From contig NKYR01000122.1 in NCBI GenBank assembly GCA_003184365.1, positions 1 through 64,000 of the forward strand: a stretch of 64,000 nucleotides of DNA. The letters are read 5' to 3'. This document shows positions 34,122-46,400 of the stretch, piece by piece. The stretch is from Evernia prunastri. Taxonomy: Eukaryota > Ascomycota > Lecanoromycetes > Lecanorales > Parmeliaceae. Position 1 is the first letter of the stretch; each line of letters opens with the position of its first letter. Under the pieces are notes generated by a model. That model saw nothing but the letters and a program-made list of their open reading frames with translations, made no database searches and was not told where the DNA came from. A program made the translations under genes and the position numbers.

Positions 34122-36120
34122 TCAATCTGAGTCCTGAGCGCTATCAACATCCACCGGTTCACCAAACGTCCCATTGTGCTCAGCTTCAGCGCCGAGGCTC
34201 GCAAACTGCGAGACGGCCTCGGTAATCCTCGGATCTATCAAGTCGTCCACTGGCGCTGCTGGCATCGCTATCCCCTCATCCTGTTCCCCTTCATCACCAT
34301 AGCCGTCGTACCCCCTTGACCCGTCTTGATTGCCGGTGTAATGCATTTGAGCAGTGGTACGGATCACACTTGCCAAATGGATCTCCTCTGGCGTTGCGTC
34401 CGGGCCTAAATACGTCGCGGCTTTATTGTTGGGCCTCATAATTTCGGGCAATTCCTCTACGACTTTGGCGAAGGCGGCGTCATTCGTGGGCACACCGTCC
34501 AGGATAGCCGCAATCTTGGCTTTCATGATGATTTTGGCTTTGGCCCAGGTGCCGTTGTGGTACCAGCCATCCCTTTCACTCTGGAATTGAGTCAGCGCAA
34601 AACAGGAAGCGGAAGCACAGTGCTTACGTGACACTCATTGCGAAGATTGGCGGTGGACAAGAGATTCTTCAGGAAGGGTTCTGAGATGTCGCAAACTTGC
34701 CATATCTTCCCGTCTTTACTGACAGTCACGCCGTCGAAAAGATGGCTCTCTTTCCTCGACACCTGTTCCGACTTCGTTCGGTCGGGTTTAGTGCGATTGT
34801 ATCTCGCTCGGTCGTCTTTAGGCTCCGTATCTAGCATGAAGATCATAGTCTGGTAGATCCTAAATCTAGGATCTTTGCGCGGGTCTACGCCAAATCTAAC
34901 AAAAGCATCGCGCCAAGGGCCAGATGAGAACATATATCCAACGTACTGGTAGACGTTTTTCGCAGCATTCTGACCCAAAATGTCCCAGTCTTCGCCCGGG
35001 ATACAGTTATAAAGTGCTCTTCGAGTGAAAATTGGTCTTTCCTGCATTAGACTTAGTACAATGTTGATCAAGCGCTGCATTGCTGGCACCAGAGTCTCGA
35101 TGGCAGGAAGATCCGGTGAAGGAGCCTGTGGGACGATATCGACGTCGAAAGGCACGGGAGGAGTCGCAACCCTTGGACCAGCATTTACATTGATGGTGTT
35201 GACGTTACCAAGATCATCAACGACGTGCTTTACAGAAGGATTTTGGCGGTATCTTGTGATGATCAGCCATGACCATCTGTAGACAAGCTCGCATGACGTA
35301 CGAGTAATTGAATGGAAGGGTTAGATGGGTCCAAGACGGTGGCGGGATGATCTCAGTATTTGGCTTGACACCTCTGCTCATATCGATTTTGAAGTTTTTC
35401 ATTTTGACATCTGACAGTAATCAATGGATGCGCCTCATGTGGATGGAGAATCTTACAGTCGAACGGTAGTATAGTTTCTCGGAACTTCTGCATAAATGGC
35501 ATGTTCACGGTCGAGGTGACGAAGTCCGGCATGCCTAGTCCCATCAACGCACAGGAAATCAAATCCAGGGGACACTGTTCGCATACCTCGGAACCTATGA
35601 GTCTGATCGATAATACCAACTGCTTCGACTTGATAGCTTTTGGAGTTGTCGCACATTGAGCGGAAAAGATATTGGGCGTCTTTGAGCATAGGCGCCGCTC
35701 CCTCTCCGAGACCTTCTGGTTCGACGCCTTCATGATATGGGCCCTCTGCACCACGCTTACGCTTCAAGCCAGTCCTCTTCGGTACTGTCACCTTCAGAAG
35801 GACATTATTGGTGCCAACGTTGGCCGATTTCAAAGGTTTGACCATGCGATCCCCCTGCCTCAGATACAGACTGGCGGTAGTGCCATACTCTTGGACCAGC
35901 TAAGAAAGATTAGAAGTTGATGCATGTTGAATCATATGCGGCTTGCCTCTTCCAACTTGCTAGGACTTCCTAAGGTCGCTAGTCCTTTATCGACATCCTT
36001 GATGATGAACGGATGCTCGACACTCACGATGGGCTGCTTGGGGACACTGTACCATGGGGCATAAGTGGATTTTTTAAAGCTGCTAGACACCGCCTTCCCC
36101 TCGCCGTTGGCTTCTCCCAT
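34122..36120 (-). CDS. Transcription factor TFIIIC subunit 5 (Sfc1/Tfc1, GTF3C5 family)
   Basis: Six exons (36120-35947, 35899-35587, 35534-35457, 35410-35302, 35252-34628 and 34580-34122) give 585 aa. The protein belongs to the TauA part of TFIIIC, which binds the A box of tRNA genes and recruits RNA polymerase III. The N-terminal domain begins YAPWYSVPKQPIVSVEHPFI and contains VEAVGIIDQTHRFRGMPDF. The central part has PPPSWTHLTLPFNYSYRQNP. The DNA-binding part includes RPIFTRRALYN and SSGPWRDAFVRFGVDPR. The C-terminus is acidic. The first intron has a GC donor (gag|gcaagc). The fourth is 49 nt and ends cacaag; the nearer tacag is too close for splicing. The neighbouring Rts1 gene is divergent. 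Confidence 0.88.
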
Positions 36121-37087
36121 TTTGGCTTCTTTGAATACAGCATTCAGGATGAAAATCAACCTTTGATGAAACCGTTGATACGAAAGGATGATATTCAGTC
36201 CTCAGCATCTAGAGATAGATATCCGCCCTTGGTAACGAGACTAAAGCAGGATCCAAGTGTAAAATAGAAGGAGCTCAAGAGACGAGAGCATGAGAGCGTG
36301 AGAGCGTGAGAGCGTGAGAGCGTGAGAGCGTGAGAGCGTTTCCGTAGGCTATTTTAGTATGAGAATCGTGGAAGAAAAGTTTAGATATGACAGAGCATAT
36401 CGTTCCGGACTACAGGTTTCCTTGCATCATCTAGAGTCAAACGAAGTGTCATCTCACCTAGCAACGTCTGTTATGAAAATGCCGGCATGCTCCCAAGCGA
36501 CAAAATCGGTCTCCTCACCCTTACCTTGATACTCTCGCCGTCTAAAATACATGGCTCCATGGGATTCTTCTGCGCGCCAAGATATTGGAACGGCCCCGCA
36601 ACCTAACTTAATTTGGCGCTAGTGCAGAAGCCCGCTCTTGCACTCGCTTCTGTACTTTCTGAAGTATTTATCGACGACGAGTCAACACAGCAGCATTGAA
36701 CCAAACCTATCACTGCTTTCCTTCTTCTACTGCTCCTCCGCCCTTGAACATCCTTCTCGGAGCTTTCTCAGCGACTGGCATCTGGCGTTGAGCCGCATGT
36801 TGAGCCGCAACCTATTGCATCAGGCTCTAGCCACGAGCACCGCACCATCTAGAACCTGGACACTCTTCTAACACCCGCTTCCTAGCGAACAGCATGGCCC
36901 TCCTGGAAATCTAACGAAATACGCATGCTTGTCCGAAGACGACTTTGGACGACCCCCCCAACGAAGGCTCTCACCAGAACACAGCGAAGTGCTATCTACA
37001 AGGTCTTCGGAATAGTTGGACTGCCGCCAGGGGAGCCGAGGCATCCGAGAAGTCCTAGCGCTATAGACTACCCTTGAGTTGATCAAG
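36121..37087. promoter_or_regulatory. Divergent region between TFIIIC subunit and PP2A B56 genes
   Basis: 967 bp separate the two start codons and hold both promoters and 5' UTRs. An 8-bp minisatellite lies at 36291-36338. No further gene is recognised. Confidence 0.5.
36291..36338. repeat. 8-bp tandem repeat (tgagagcg)6
   Basis: Six perfect head-to-tail copies of tgagagcg are preceded by one imperfect copy. They lie about 170 bp upstream of the TFIIIC subunit start codon. Confidence 0.9.
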
Positions 37088-39733
37088 ATGAAGGGTTTCA
37101 AGGCGAGAGTGGTAGGCGCTCCATCTAGATTGTCTCGCAGCTTCCCGCCTGCTTTTCGCGCTGTTGATCGTTACATTCATGAATTGGCTGACTTACTCAG
37201 CACGAACAGCTCTCGCGAGCCAGAGATTCAAATAGCAAGTCAAAAAGCAAGAAGGATTCTACATCTGGCACTTCCTCCCCAGCACCAAGCTCCAGCTCTA
37301 CGTTGGTGGCTCCAGGTAGTACCCACTCGCCCGGCAACTCCAATCAGGGTACACCAACTTCCTCGACAACAACTGTGAATGATACCAGAAACAAGCCACT
37401 ACCTCCTGGGGAGAATGGCACGTCACGAGGTGGTTCAAGCATCCCCATGCATGCATCGCCTGCGGGCACACCCAATGCAGCACCATCTGGTGGCCCATTC
37501 ATACCTTCACAATCTAGTATGGGAGGTCAAGCTGGCTCGGGAGCGCCAGGTACACCAACAAGATCTGGACACGGCATGGCACCTAATGTGGTCATAAGCC
37601 CAAGCTCAGGAAATGCGCCGGTACGTCTGAACGCAGGCTTTCTAAGCGAACTCGCTAGAACTGATGTTCTCCCCTGCTTCTCAAGAGAATCGAGTGCTCT
37701 TTGTACTGACAGCTTTTTCAGCATGTCCCACCTCCTGGCGCTGCTGAGACTATGCCTGGAGACCTTGCCCCGCCTGGAAGAGGACAAAAGTCGGGTGCTT
37801 TCGACAGGCTGACTACTACTCCAAAAGATGTTCCGGAAGGTATCAGGACGCCAAAGCGACAACATTCGTCGAGATTTGACATCTCCGACCAGAGGCAACG
37901 TGAGCTGGAGAAGCTACCAGGTTTCCATGAAGTACCTCCAAATCGGCGGCAAGAGCTTTTCATGCAGAAGATCGACCAATGCAACATTATTTTCGACTTC
38001 AACGATGCCAGTGGTGACATGAAATCGAAAGAGATCAAACGGCTCGCACTCCATGAGCTTTTGGATTATGTTGCGAACAATAGACAAGTCATCACGGAGC
38101 CGATGTACCCGAGAGTGGTTGATATGTTCAGCAAGAATCTTTTCCGACCAATCCCCCCACCAATTAACCCGCAAGGCGAAGCATTCGATCCTGAGGAGGA
38201 CGAGCCGGTACTAGAAGTAGCGTGGCCTCATATCCAGGTGGTGTACGAGTTCTTTCTTCGATTCATCGAAAGCCAGGATTTCAATACGAACATTGCCAAA
38301 GGGTTCATAGACCATCAATTCGTTCTCCAGGTACGGCGCCATTGATTCAAAGGAGCACGGAATTTCACTAACATGACCCAGCTTCTCGAACTTTTTGACT
38401 CCGAAGACCCACGGGAACGAGATTTCCTCAAGACTACCTTACATCGAATTTACGGCAAATTCCTGAACCTGCGCTCATATATTCGACGGTCAATAAATAA
38501 TGTTTTCTTCCAATTCATATACGAGACTGAACGTTTCAACGGCATTGCGGAACTTTTGGAGATTCTTGGTTCTATAATCAACGGCTTCGCACTTCCTCTC
38601 AAAGAGGAGCACAAGCTCTTCCTCACGCGGGTATTGATACCTCTACACAAAGTCAAGAGCTTGAGCATGTACCACCCGCAACTAGCATATTGCATCGTGC
38701 AATTTCTGGAGAAGGATGCCGCTTTAACTGAAGAGGTGCATTTTGAATCCATCGAGAATGGTTTGCATCACGGCTGACGCTTGAGTAGGTGGTTTTGGGA
38801 CTGCTAAGATACTGGCCGAAAGTCAACAGTACTAAAGAGGTCATGTTCCTGAATGAAGTGGAAGATATTTTCGAGGTCATGGACCCCGCAGAGTTTGCCA
38901 AGGTTCAAGAGCCTCTGTTCAATCAGCTCGCAAAGTCTGTCGCAAGCCCACATTTCCAGGTAGGCGACGGCATCTTGTACCTTGCAATCCCAGCTCACTA
39001 GGTCCAACAGGTTGCGGAGCGAGCATTGTACTTCTGGAACAACGAATACTTCTGCAATCTCATTAGCGACAACGTTGAAGTCATCCTGCCAATCATGTTT
39101 CAGCCACTCTATGAGAACTCGAAAGGTCACTGGAACAGGTACATATTGCCATCTACGGTCGGAACGCGCACGCTGACCTGGGCAGGACTATACATGGCAT
39201 GGTCTACAACGCAATGAAGCTCTTCATGGAGATCAACCCGCAACTCTTTGACGAGTGCTCCGAACACTACCGCGAGCACGAGGCTACCGCCGAGAAGACA
39301 CTGCGGACTCGTACGGCCAATTGGGCGCTGATAGCTGATTGGGCAAAGCGGAACTCGAATGGTGAAAACGCAGCCATACCCCCTTTGACCGACCTACGGG
39401 GGCAGAAATTCAACCCTCCAAGCAGGATCGATGAAGACCCCATCACTCAAGACAGTCAGAAGAGGCTTGATGCGTTGAGACTGCAGGACGAGAGTGGCAG
39501 TTCTGGCCATGGAAGAAGGCAGAGAGGGCTTGACGGTCAATATTTGGTACGGCCTCAAGCATCTCCGTTCGAAAAGCTTACGGTTTCACTGACATCTCTC
39601 TTATCAATAGCCTATGGAAGACCCAGCAACACAAATCCGCCAACGCCTCGAGCGGAGCGGGTCAAGTGGAGCAGTCATGCCGCCGCCGCATACGAGGCAA
39701 GAGATGCTCAACAACGTCCCGCGCGCAGGATGA
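37088..39733 (+). CDS. PP2A B56-type regulatory subunit (Rts1/ParA)
   Basis: Eight exons (37088-37111, 37201-37620, 37722-38330, 38382-38735, 38789-38959, 39011-39138, 39186-39546 and 39611-39733) give 729 aa. The subunit directs protein phosphatase 2A in mitosis, septation and stress responses. The 24-nt first exon encodes MKGFKARV. Residues about 10-230 are disordered and Ser/Thr/Pro-rich. The B56 HEAT-like core follows: LPGFHEVPPNRRQELFMQKI, LFDSEDPRERDFLKTTLHRI, VKSLSMYHPQLAYCIVQFLE and ERALYFWNNEYFCNLI. Splicing of the last intron shifts out of the long open frame and ends the protein at MLNNVPRAG, a more sensible tail than the read-through to 39840. All junctions keep phase. Confidence 0.92.
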
Positions 39734-40218
39734 TTCTCTCTGGAGGCGGAAAAATATGTGAAGCAAAAGCGATTGGACTATCCGTGTTCATAAGATTCAC
39801 GTCTCGGACATGCATGTGCTGGGACTTGTTGTTGCCCTAAGAGACGGAATGGCCAGGCTCGGGAGTTGACACGGAGCGAGTATAGAAGCGAACCGGCGTG
39901 GGGATTTACTCTTCTCTTGTTTTCATAATTCCACAACTTTCTCTCCCTCCCTGTCTCTCCCTCTCTCTCTCTCTCTCTCTCTTAGCCACGAGCGAAAATA
40001 ACATGGTCGTCTCGGCCCGGTGTACAAGGAGGGACGCATAGACTTCTGAATATCATGCTCATGGTTTTTGTCGCCCATCCAGACCCGTAGTGTCCTGTGT
40101 CCTGTGTGCATCATACCAAACCCAGCGCCTTGCTAAATCAAGATATCACAACCGGGCATAAGGTCGTATCTTCGACACCAAAAAAAAACAAAAACCGGAC
40201 GTAAGTTTACCCTAGGCC
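39734..40218. other. Convergent intergenic region
   Basis: 3' flanks of the B56 gene and YJU2. Apart from a CT microsatellite and a short A-run near 40180, nothing is recognised. Confidence 0.5.
39941..39983. repeat. (CT)n microsatellite
   Basis: A pyrimidine tract of about 43 bp ends in ten or more uninterrupted CT units. Confidence 0.9.
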
Positions 40219-41283
40219 TCAAACCAGAGCAGGCTTCTTCTTGATCCCCAGCGCCGCGGAGAAGTCCTTCTTCTTCTTCACCACCCTCTTGAACTCAGGC
40301 GGCGGCATATTCCCCACCGTCGCCCCTTTCGCAGCCGTGACCGTGCCGACATCACCACCATCCCCCAAACCCCCACCATCCCCACTCCCATCCGGCCCCG
40401 CCCCATCCCCATCCCCACCCCCCACCCCAACAGCCCCACCGATCTCGATGCCCCTCGCAAACGCCCTCCTCGCCGCCTCCTCATCCTCAGCCTCGACCCG
40501 CCTCCTCTCGACCTCCAGCTCAACCCGCGCCCGCTCCGCCTGCGCCAGCGCCGCGTCCACCTCCTCCCCCCCTTTCCCCTCGGCGCGCTGGATCCTCGCG
40601 TTGCGCGTGCGGATCTCGTCCAGCGCGTCGGCGATCTCCATCTCGCGCTTCGCGTCCACGACTTTCCCCTCGAGCACCTCCATCGCGCCGCGCTCCGCCT
40701 CCTCCGCCTCGAGCCGGTCGAGCCGCTCCTCGTCCGTCTCGAGCCGGTGCGCATCGTCGTCGTCGTCGGCCTCGCCGTCCGGTTTCCGCCAGACCTCGAA
40801 GTTGCGCTTGGCGCCCCGCTCGCACGTGTAGTCCATGCCCTTTGGGTCCGTCTTGAATGTGATTTCCGCTAGATTCGATCAGCAAAACCGGTCCAAAGGC
40901 CGTTCCGGGGGGGTGATTGGACTGACCGCTACATCTCGTGCATCTGATGTAGAAACGGTAGATGGGGATGTTCAGATATTTCTCATCCGTCGTTTCCTTT
41001 CTGGAATTGAATTTTCGTCCCTTGTAGATGTATTCACCGCACGACATGCCTGCTTCGATGGTAAGCTCTTTGGAGCGATGGTACCCACTTTGTTTGTGTT
41101 AAGGGGGGGTGGGGGGGGGCGGTGGAAGGGAAGGAAGGAAGACGTACATTTCATGGAGAAGGGCGCCATGAGGCGGACGGTCATTACCTTCGGGCCTGCA
41201 TTTTTGGGGGCGCGGGATCTGGCGATTTTGGACGGGTCAAAGTCGGGTGGGTAGTATTTCTGTAGGACTTTGCGCTCCGACAT
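40219..41283 (-). CDS. Splicing factor YJU2/CWC16 (CCDC94 family)
   Basis: Exons 41283-41148, 41049-40927 and 40868-40219 give 302 aa. The protein joins the spliceosome with the NineTeen complex and promotes the first catalytic step. The start MSERKVLQKYYPPDFDPSKI is the family hallmark. A four-cysteine zinc site is formed by KCMSCG (joined across intron 1) and IRCTRCS, with CEYIYKG-type sequence between. The conserved ITFKTDPKGMDYTCERGA follows. The C-terminal half is a charged coiled coil, then a Gly/Asp-rich low-complexity part and a basic end (KKKKDFSAALGIKKKPALV). The first intron (98 nt) contains a long C-tract. Large frames overlapping the GC-rich third exon on both strands are shadows. 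Confidence 0.92.
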
Positions 41284-41736
41284 GGTGAGCGGTGATTATA
41301 GGGTTGAGTATTGAGAGGGCCTTTGTCTTTGATGTTTGGTGACTGGTAGTTGGTTTTGGGTATAATTCCCGTCCGTAGATGCGATTTGCGAGCTAGAGTG
41401 AAATTGAATGATTAGGTAGGCAGGTAGGTGTTTGGTAGAGAGTTATACTCATCAGTGTGTGCATTAGGTCAATGCCAAGGGATGCCAAGGGTGATAAGGT
41501 CAGCCTTATCAACTTTGCCACTTCACCTATGCTACGACCATAAATCTGCCTCACTAAGTACGCAAAGCATGCAATGCACATTACTGGCTTTGATACTGTT
41601 ATACTGAAACACATCGATTGTTTGAAGACTTGTATTACATTATTGATTAAGGATACAAGACTTTTACGTGCTTTTCCTTTTCCCTATGCATGCTGTCCTG
41701 GCCGTTGTGCCATCATCTCATTAAGCATTAATCGTT
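41284..41736. other. Intergenic region
   Basis: Promoter of YJU2 and 3' flank of the GH17 gene. No gene is recognised. Confidence 0.5.
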
Positions 41737-43488
41737 CTAGCACACGGTGACATAAAATCCAATAGCAGCTGCGCTGGAGTCTTGAAAGTAGTTCAACGCC
41801 AGACTGCCAGTTGCACTGACCTCATACGAGAGCGTCTCGCCAGCCGCACATGAGCCTGAGGAGATGACATACTCGTTGCCTGGTGTGACACTTGCCGGGC
41901 CGCCAAGGTCTGATTCCACAGCGGGCACGCTGCTGTAACTTGTCTGGCCGGTAGCTGGGCTCTTGAGCTGTGCGACGTCAAAGCCGCCGCTGCCGCTTAA
42001 GCTGAAGGCGGAGGAAACGAGCTTGTCTTGAGTAGGTAGGAGGAAGACGAGAGAGCACGTCTTGCCCGAGTCGGTGGCTGGAATGTCGAAGTTGAAAATT
42101 GTTGATACGGTCGAAGAGAAAGTACCGTTGTAGCTAGTACCGCTAGCCGTGGAAGGCGTATCCTTATTGACAGGCACCATCAAGTGCGGGAACTCATAAT
42201 TGCCGGAGAGACTCGCTGGGCAGCCCGACGCGGATGCACCAGATGCGGACGCAGCGGACAGAACACTTGTGGTCGTGATGGTCGCCAATGTGGTTGGATC
42301 GGGAGCTACTGGAGCGGCCGGTGACGAAGTTGTGGCAGGAGCAGCAACAGGAGCAGCAGGGCTCGAGGTACTGCTAGCTGCTTGTTCAGCAGGGCTAGAG
42401 GTCGCACCAGATGCATTCTCACCCGCGGTTGAAGGAGTTCCTTCATTACCAGCACCAGCAGCATTGATTGCCAAAGCCCCGGAAGTTGCAGCAGTAGCTT
42501 GAGCGGCTGGGATTGAGGATGCTGATGTTGACGCACTGGAGCAGCTGAGATCGTAAAGCGGAGTGTCACTCAGTGTGGTACCGACAACACCGAAGCTCGG
42601 GTCAGGTGTAGTTGGATAGGCATCCTGGAGCGTATACCACCATGTATTGGTCTTGCCGAAGAGCAAGCCGCATCCAACCTGGTCCCAATATGTCTGTGCA
42701 TTGGCAGTACTTGGCACGGCGTCACCGGAGGTAGCCCCACTGACGGGCCAACCTGTTTCTGTTACCCAAACTGGTTTACCGGCAGCGGCCCCGATGGTGG
42801 CTTCGTAGGCAGCGTCGAACAAAGAGTATCCATCTTCAATGGGGTTGGTCATGGTATTCTGGAAATATGGGTACGCATCCATGCCGATGAAGTCCGAGTT
42901 TGTGATAACCGCATCGTTTGAACTATTGACCCAAGCAGTCCAGGTGTCAACGTGTCCGACAAGCGCACCCTTTGCGGGAGTGCTGGTAATGGCACTCTTG
43001 ACTTGACCGATGTAGTTGGAGACGTCGTCCGGAGAGGCACCGACGCCAGACTTGTTGATGATACCTGTGGGAGAAATGCGGTAGAGATCCTCGCTACCGA
43101 CCGAAATACCGACTATCAATGTTGCAAGTGCGGCGCCATTGCTGCCGCCAAGGAAAGTGGTGAGGGCTGCAAGCTCATTGTTGATATTCTCCTGACCCGC
43201 AGACGCCCACAAGCCCAGGAGCACTGATGTGTTTGTATTGACGGCTGCCTGGAAGGCATCGCTGGGAGTGTTGGTGGTGCCGGCTTGGATGCAGGTGTAG
43301 AGACGAGCACTTGTGAAAGCCTCGTTGGTGCCTGCAAGGGCTTTGGCAGTGGTGAAATCGTTGGTGTACTGCTCCAAGGTCACCGGAGAGCTGTCTGTAT
43401 TGGTGGATCCATAATTGAAGCCTTGGTAGGCAGACTGTGAGAGAGAAATACAGGCTGCGAAAGCAGCAACGAGAGTTGAGGAGAGCAT
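41737..43488 (-). CDS. GH17 beta-glucanase/glucanosyltransferase with But2 C-terminal domain
   Basis: This single-exon gene encodes 583 aa. I start at the ATG at 43488, which opens a signal peptide (MLSSTLVAAFAACISLSQSA), not at the longer frame start. Residues about 20-320 form a GH17 barrel. The acid/base is probably E133 in VGISVGSEDLYR and the nucleophile E244 in PVWVTETGWP. The enzyme acts on wall beta-1,3-glucan. Residues about 325-420 are an Ala/Ser/Thr/Pro linker with repeated SSPAAPVA. Residues about 425-583 match the But2 C-terminal domain (NYEFPHLMVPV, TIFNFDIPATDSGKTCSLVF, GFYVTVC). No GPI signal follows, so the protein is probably secreted or wall-held through its linker. Confidence 0.9.
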   Translation of the reverse strand: MLSSTLVAAFAACISLSQSAYQGFNYGSTNTDSSPVTLEQYTNDFTTAKALAGTNEAFTSARLYTCIQAGTTNTPSDAFQAAVNTNTSVLLGLWASAGQENINNELAALTTFLGGSNGAALATLIVGISVGSEDLYRISPTGIINKSGVGASPDDVSNYIGQVKSAITSTPAKGALVGHVDTWTAWVNSSNDAVITNSDFIGMDAYPYFQNTMTNPIEDGYSLFDAAYEATIGAAAGKPVWVTETGWPVSGATSGDAVPSTANAQTYWDQVGCGLLFGKTNTWWYTLQDAYPTTPDPSFGVVGTTLSDTPLYDLSCSSASTSASSIPAAQATAATSGALAINAAGAGNEGTPSTAGENASGATSSPAEQAASSTSSPAAPVAAPATTSSPAAPVAPDPTTLATITTTSVLSAASASGASASGCPASLSGNYEFPHLMVPVNKDTPSTASGTSYNGTFSSTVSTIFNFDIPATDSGKTCSLVFLLPTQDKLVSSAFSLSGSGGFDVAQLKSPATGQTSYSSVPAVESDLGGPASVTPGNEYVISSGSCAAGETLSYEVSATGSLALNYFQDSSAAAIGFYVTVC

Positions 43489-46400
43489 GGCTGGAAACAA
43501 TGAATGAATGTGTCGCTGCACCAAAGGAAAAGTAGGGAATTGGACAATGGAGAATGGTTATGTAAAGTCGAGGAAAGGAAGAGAAGAGCGATGAGGAGGG
43601 ATAATAAGAAAGATGATGAGGAGAAAAAAAACGGGAAGTAGAGAAGAAGAATAAGAGGTTGAAGGGTTTGTTTTATTTACATGCGGGTTAAGGTAACGCC
43701 TTAAAAATAGTTATTCCGTGTTTCTTTTAAGGTAAGTGGTAAGTACGGAGTACGGAGTAAGACAAAGAAGATGGAGTAGCTAGGAGGTAGGTAGGTACGT
43801 CAGACACGGATCATTGGACCGGTTCCACTTTTCAAAAGAATACAGTACCATACTTGTAGAAAGCGTAGCTTCCAGTCCAGATGTGTGGTCTTCTTTGCTT
43901 TGACATTAATATTGAATCTTACCTCCTCCTGCCTCGCATCATCAACATTTTTGCTTGGGTCTTTTTTGCTTTGTTCTTTTGCCTTTGTTCTTGTTTTTTG
44001 TTTTTCGTTGTTTTGTCTTTTTTTTTTTACCTTTGCTGCGTAAAAGCTGCGTCATGCATGAGGTACCTAGTGCAGCTTGCCTCTGGTTGCCTCCAATCCA
44101 GCCCCACGTTTGCCAAGAATAGTCATAGCTCTCCGAGAAAGTGGAGGGCATCTAAACCGTATCAGTTCAGGTTCCATCGAAAAAAATCTCTCAAGTCTGC
44201 AAGACTAAGATCCGAAAACCAAGGGCCGTTCACTTTACGTAAAGAATGGAGGAGAAGGAAGAGCTAATGATGAAGGAACATGATCATTGATCAATCGAAG
44301 TCATCGATCTTTACTTAAAGTGTCGTGCTAAAAAAGAACCGCCGACTTGTATCATAAGACGCGCACTACGCACAAGGGGGAGGCGGAGAATTTAAACTGC
44401 CGTGCATCCAAAAGGCTTGAACTTTGAAGCGCACACTTCAGATCCAATGGAGTAGGCAATACCTTACTTTATTACCCAACAAATTGTATTCAGAGTATTA
44501 TTGAATCAAGTTATGTGTTATAATATTGATTGAACAGCAAGCAAGTGCATGATCGCTCCCAAGTCCAGCGGTTTTACGATTCTTCGGACCGGAAGCGTCA
44601 TCTGATCTGCACTCTCTGCGGGATCAAGGGCTTACGACTTACCACTTACTTTACGAGTAGTCTTACGACTTACGAGCACTCGGCGCTTCTTTTCATTTTC
44701 AAATTTTTTTTTTTTTTTGGCCACCATCCGAGCCACAGTGAGCGCTAGTAGTTTGCAGTTTGCACCACTGCACCGCGGCGGGGGAATACGAACTAGACCT
44801 TTTTATAGCTTTCGGATCTGCACCAACTTCCAAGCCGGATTCAAGATTGTGTAAACGGGCGACATGCGAACGGATGATTGAGGCAACCATCTTAGTGGTA
44901 TGTCTGTAATAGCTGCTTCGAGATATATATTATCCTCTTCTCAGATCCTGCAAAATGTACATGATCATGTTGGCTAGAAGAGCGCCATACCCTTGGATTA
45001 TTTCACGCGCCGGCGTCTGTGTTGGTTGCAAAGGCGCAGCCATGGTTAATTGGCTATGGCTAGCCGATCAACGAGGCTAACAACTTGTGCTGTTCATGTC
45101 AAATCTCTCGGAATTCCCAAGAGTCGGGCATATGATTTTATTGTCGCTTTCTTCTACCCGTCTGACTGTGTAATTGTCTCAAATGCGAAAGGGAGTGCGA
45201 ATGCGTTTGGTTGGCTGGAAGCAAACGGCGCCCACGTTGACTTGTCCATCTACAAGCTTTCTCCAATCGAGGGAAGTTCCTGTGATACTTGAGAATGACG
45301 ATATACTTGTCCCAATCATCATACCAATAGGCAAATCCCCAGCCCAGTCCAAACCATGACCAGTACAACATCCAAGCTGGGTAATCGGATTCAATTAACC
45401 GTCTCGAGCCCAAAGACAGCATATGGAAAGATGCATAGAATTGACTAAGGACGGCTAGGATCGATTTGTTCGACTGCCTTTGAGGCCGTCGTGGGAGAAG
45501 ACGTTCACTCGATGCCCAGCCCCAGCCCCAGCAAAGAGTGATCCATAATTGCGGTCGACAAGGAATGCGACGATATGCTAAGCAAACAATAGGCCGTCAA
45601 GCTCATGAATCATGGGATCCATGTCCATGACAGCTTCAGCTTGTCCTCAAAATAGTGGAAATGATGAAATGGTTTGGGTCTCGCATCACCCGAATAGTTT
45701 CCTACTCACACGAGATTGTCATGGGCCGGGGTTAACATTTCAGTGACAGGAAGTCCACTACTTTAAGTATTAAAACGAAACCTTAGTTATTCATTGGCTC
45801 GAACCGCTGGGATCCTGGCCCAAACATTCAGGATTTGTCACTCCACTCATCTCGCTCGTTTTGGGATCTGTATCAACAGATTGTGCTGTGACAGCATATG
45901 AGCAGCGGGGCGTAACCTCTCAATGAAATCCCGATCAGGCAGATTCTCGTCAACAGTTCCGAAGAGTCGAGGATGTCCTCGATGTATCGAAGAAATGGAT
46001 TGGCTCATTGCCCGGTGTTTCGCCATTGAAGGTTCCTATCTGGCATAGGATCGAAGATCAAACACTGGGAGAGCTCGACATCACTTTACGCCAACAAACT
46101 AGACTCCCAAGCCACGGCAGTTGTACGCCATTTCGCAAGGAATTGCACGCCTTTACGCACCGTTAATCCATGGTACAGCTAGGAGACTGGGGATTTTAGG
46201 ACATAGGCGTATCGGAACTGTCAAGCGCAGACGCCCCCGGATTACAGATTTGTAGCTTAGCTGCAAAGTCCTTAACAGGGGTAGGCTCGTCAAAGATGTC
46301 GAAGCGAAGGATGTAAGTAAAAGGAAGCATTGGGGATTGTCAACTGAGGTGGAACCCGGGGCTTCGAGCCAAGCATTTGAGCTCAGGTATTGGACAAGTG

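Noticed and set aside
35277..35301. 25-nt intron in the TFIIIC gene (gtacgt...tacag)
   Set aside because: Too short for splicing; the acceptor 24 nt further on keeps the frame and restores NYSYRQNP.
40241..40831. Ser/Pro-rich plus-strand frame and Arg-rich minus frame over YJU2 exon 3
   Set aside because: They are shadows of a GC-rich, charged coiled-coil coding region.
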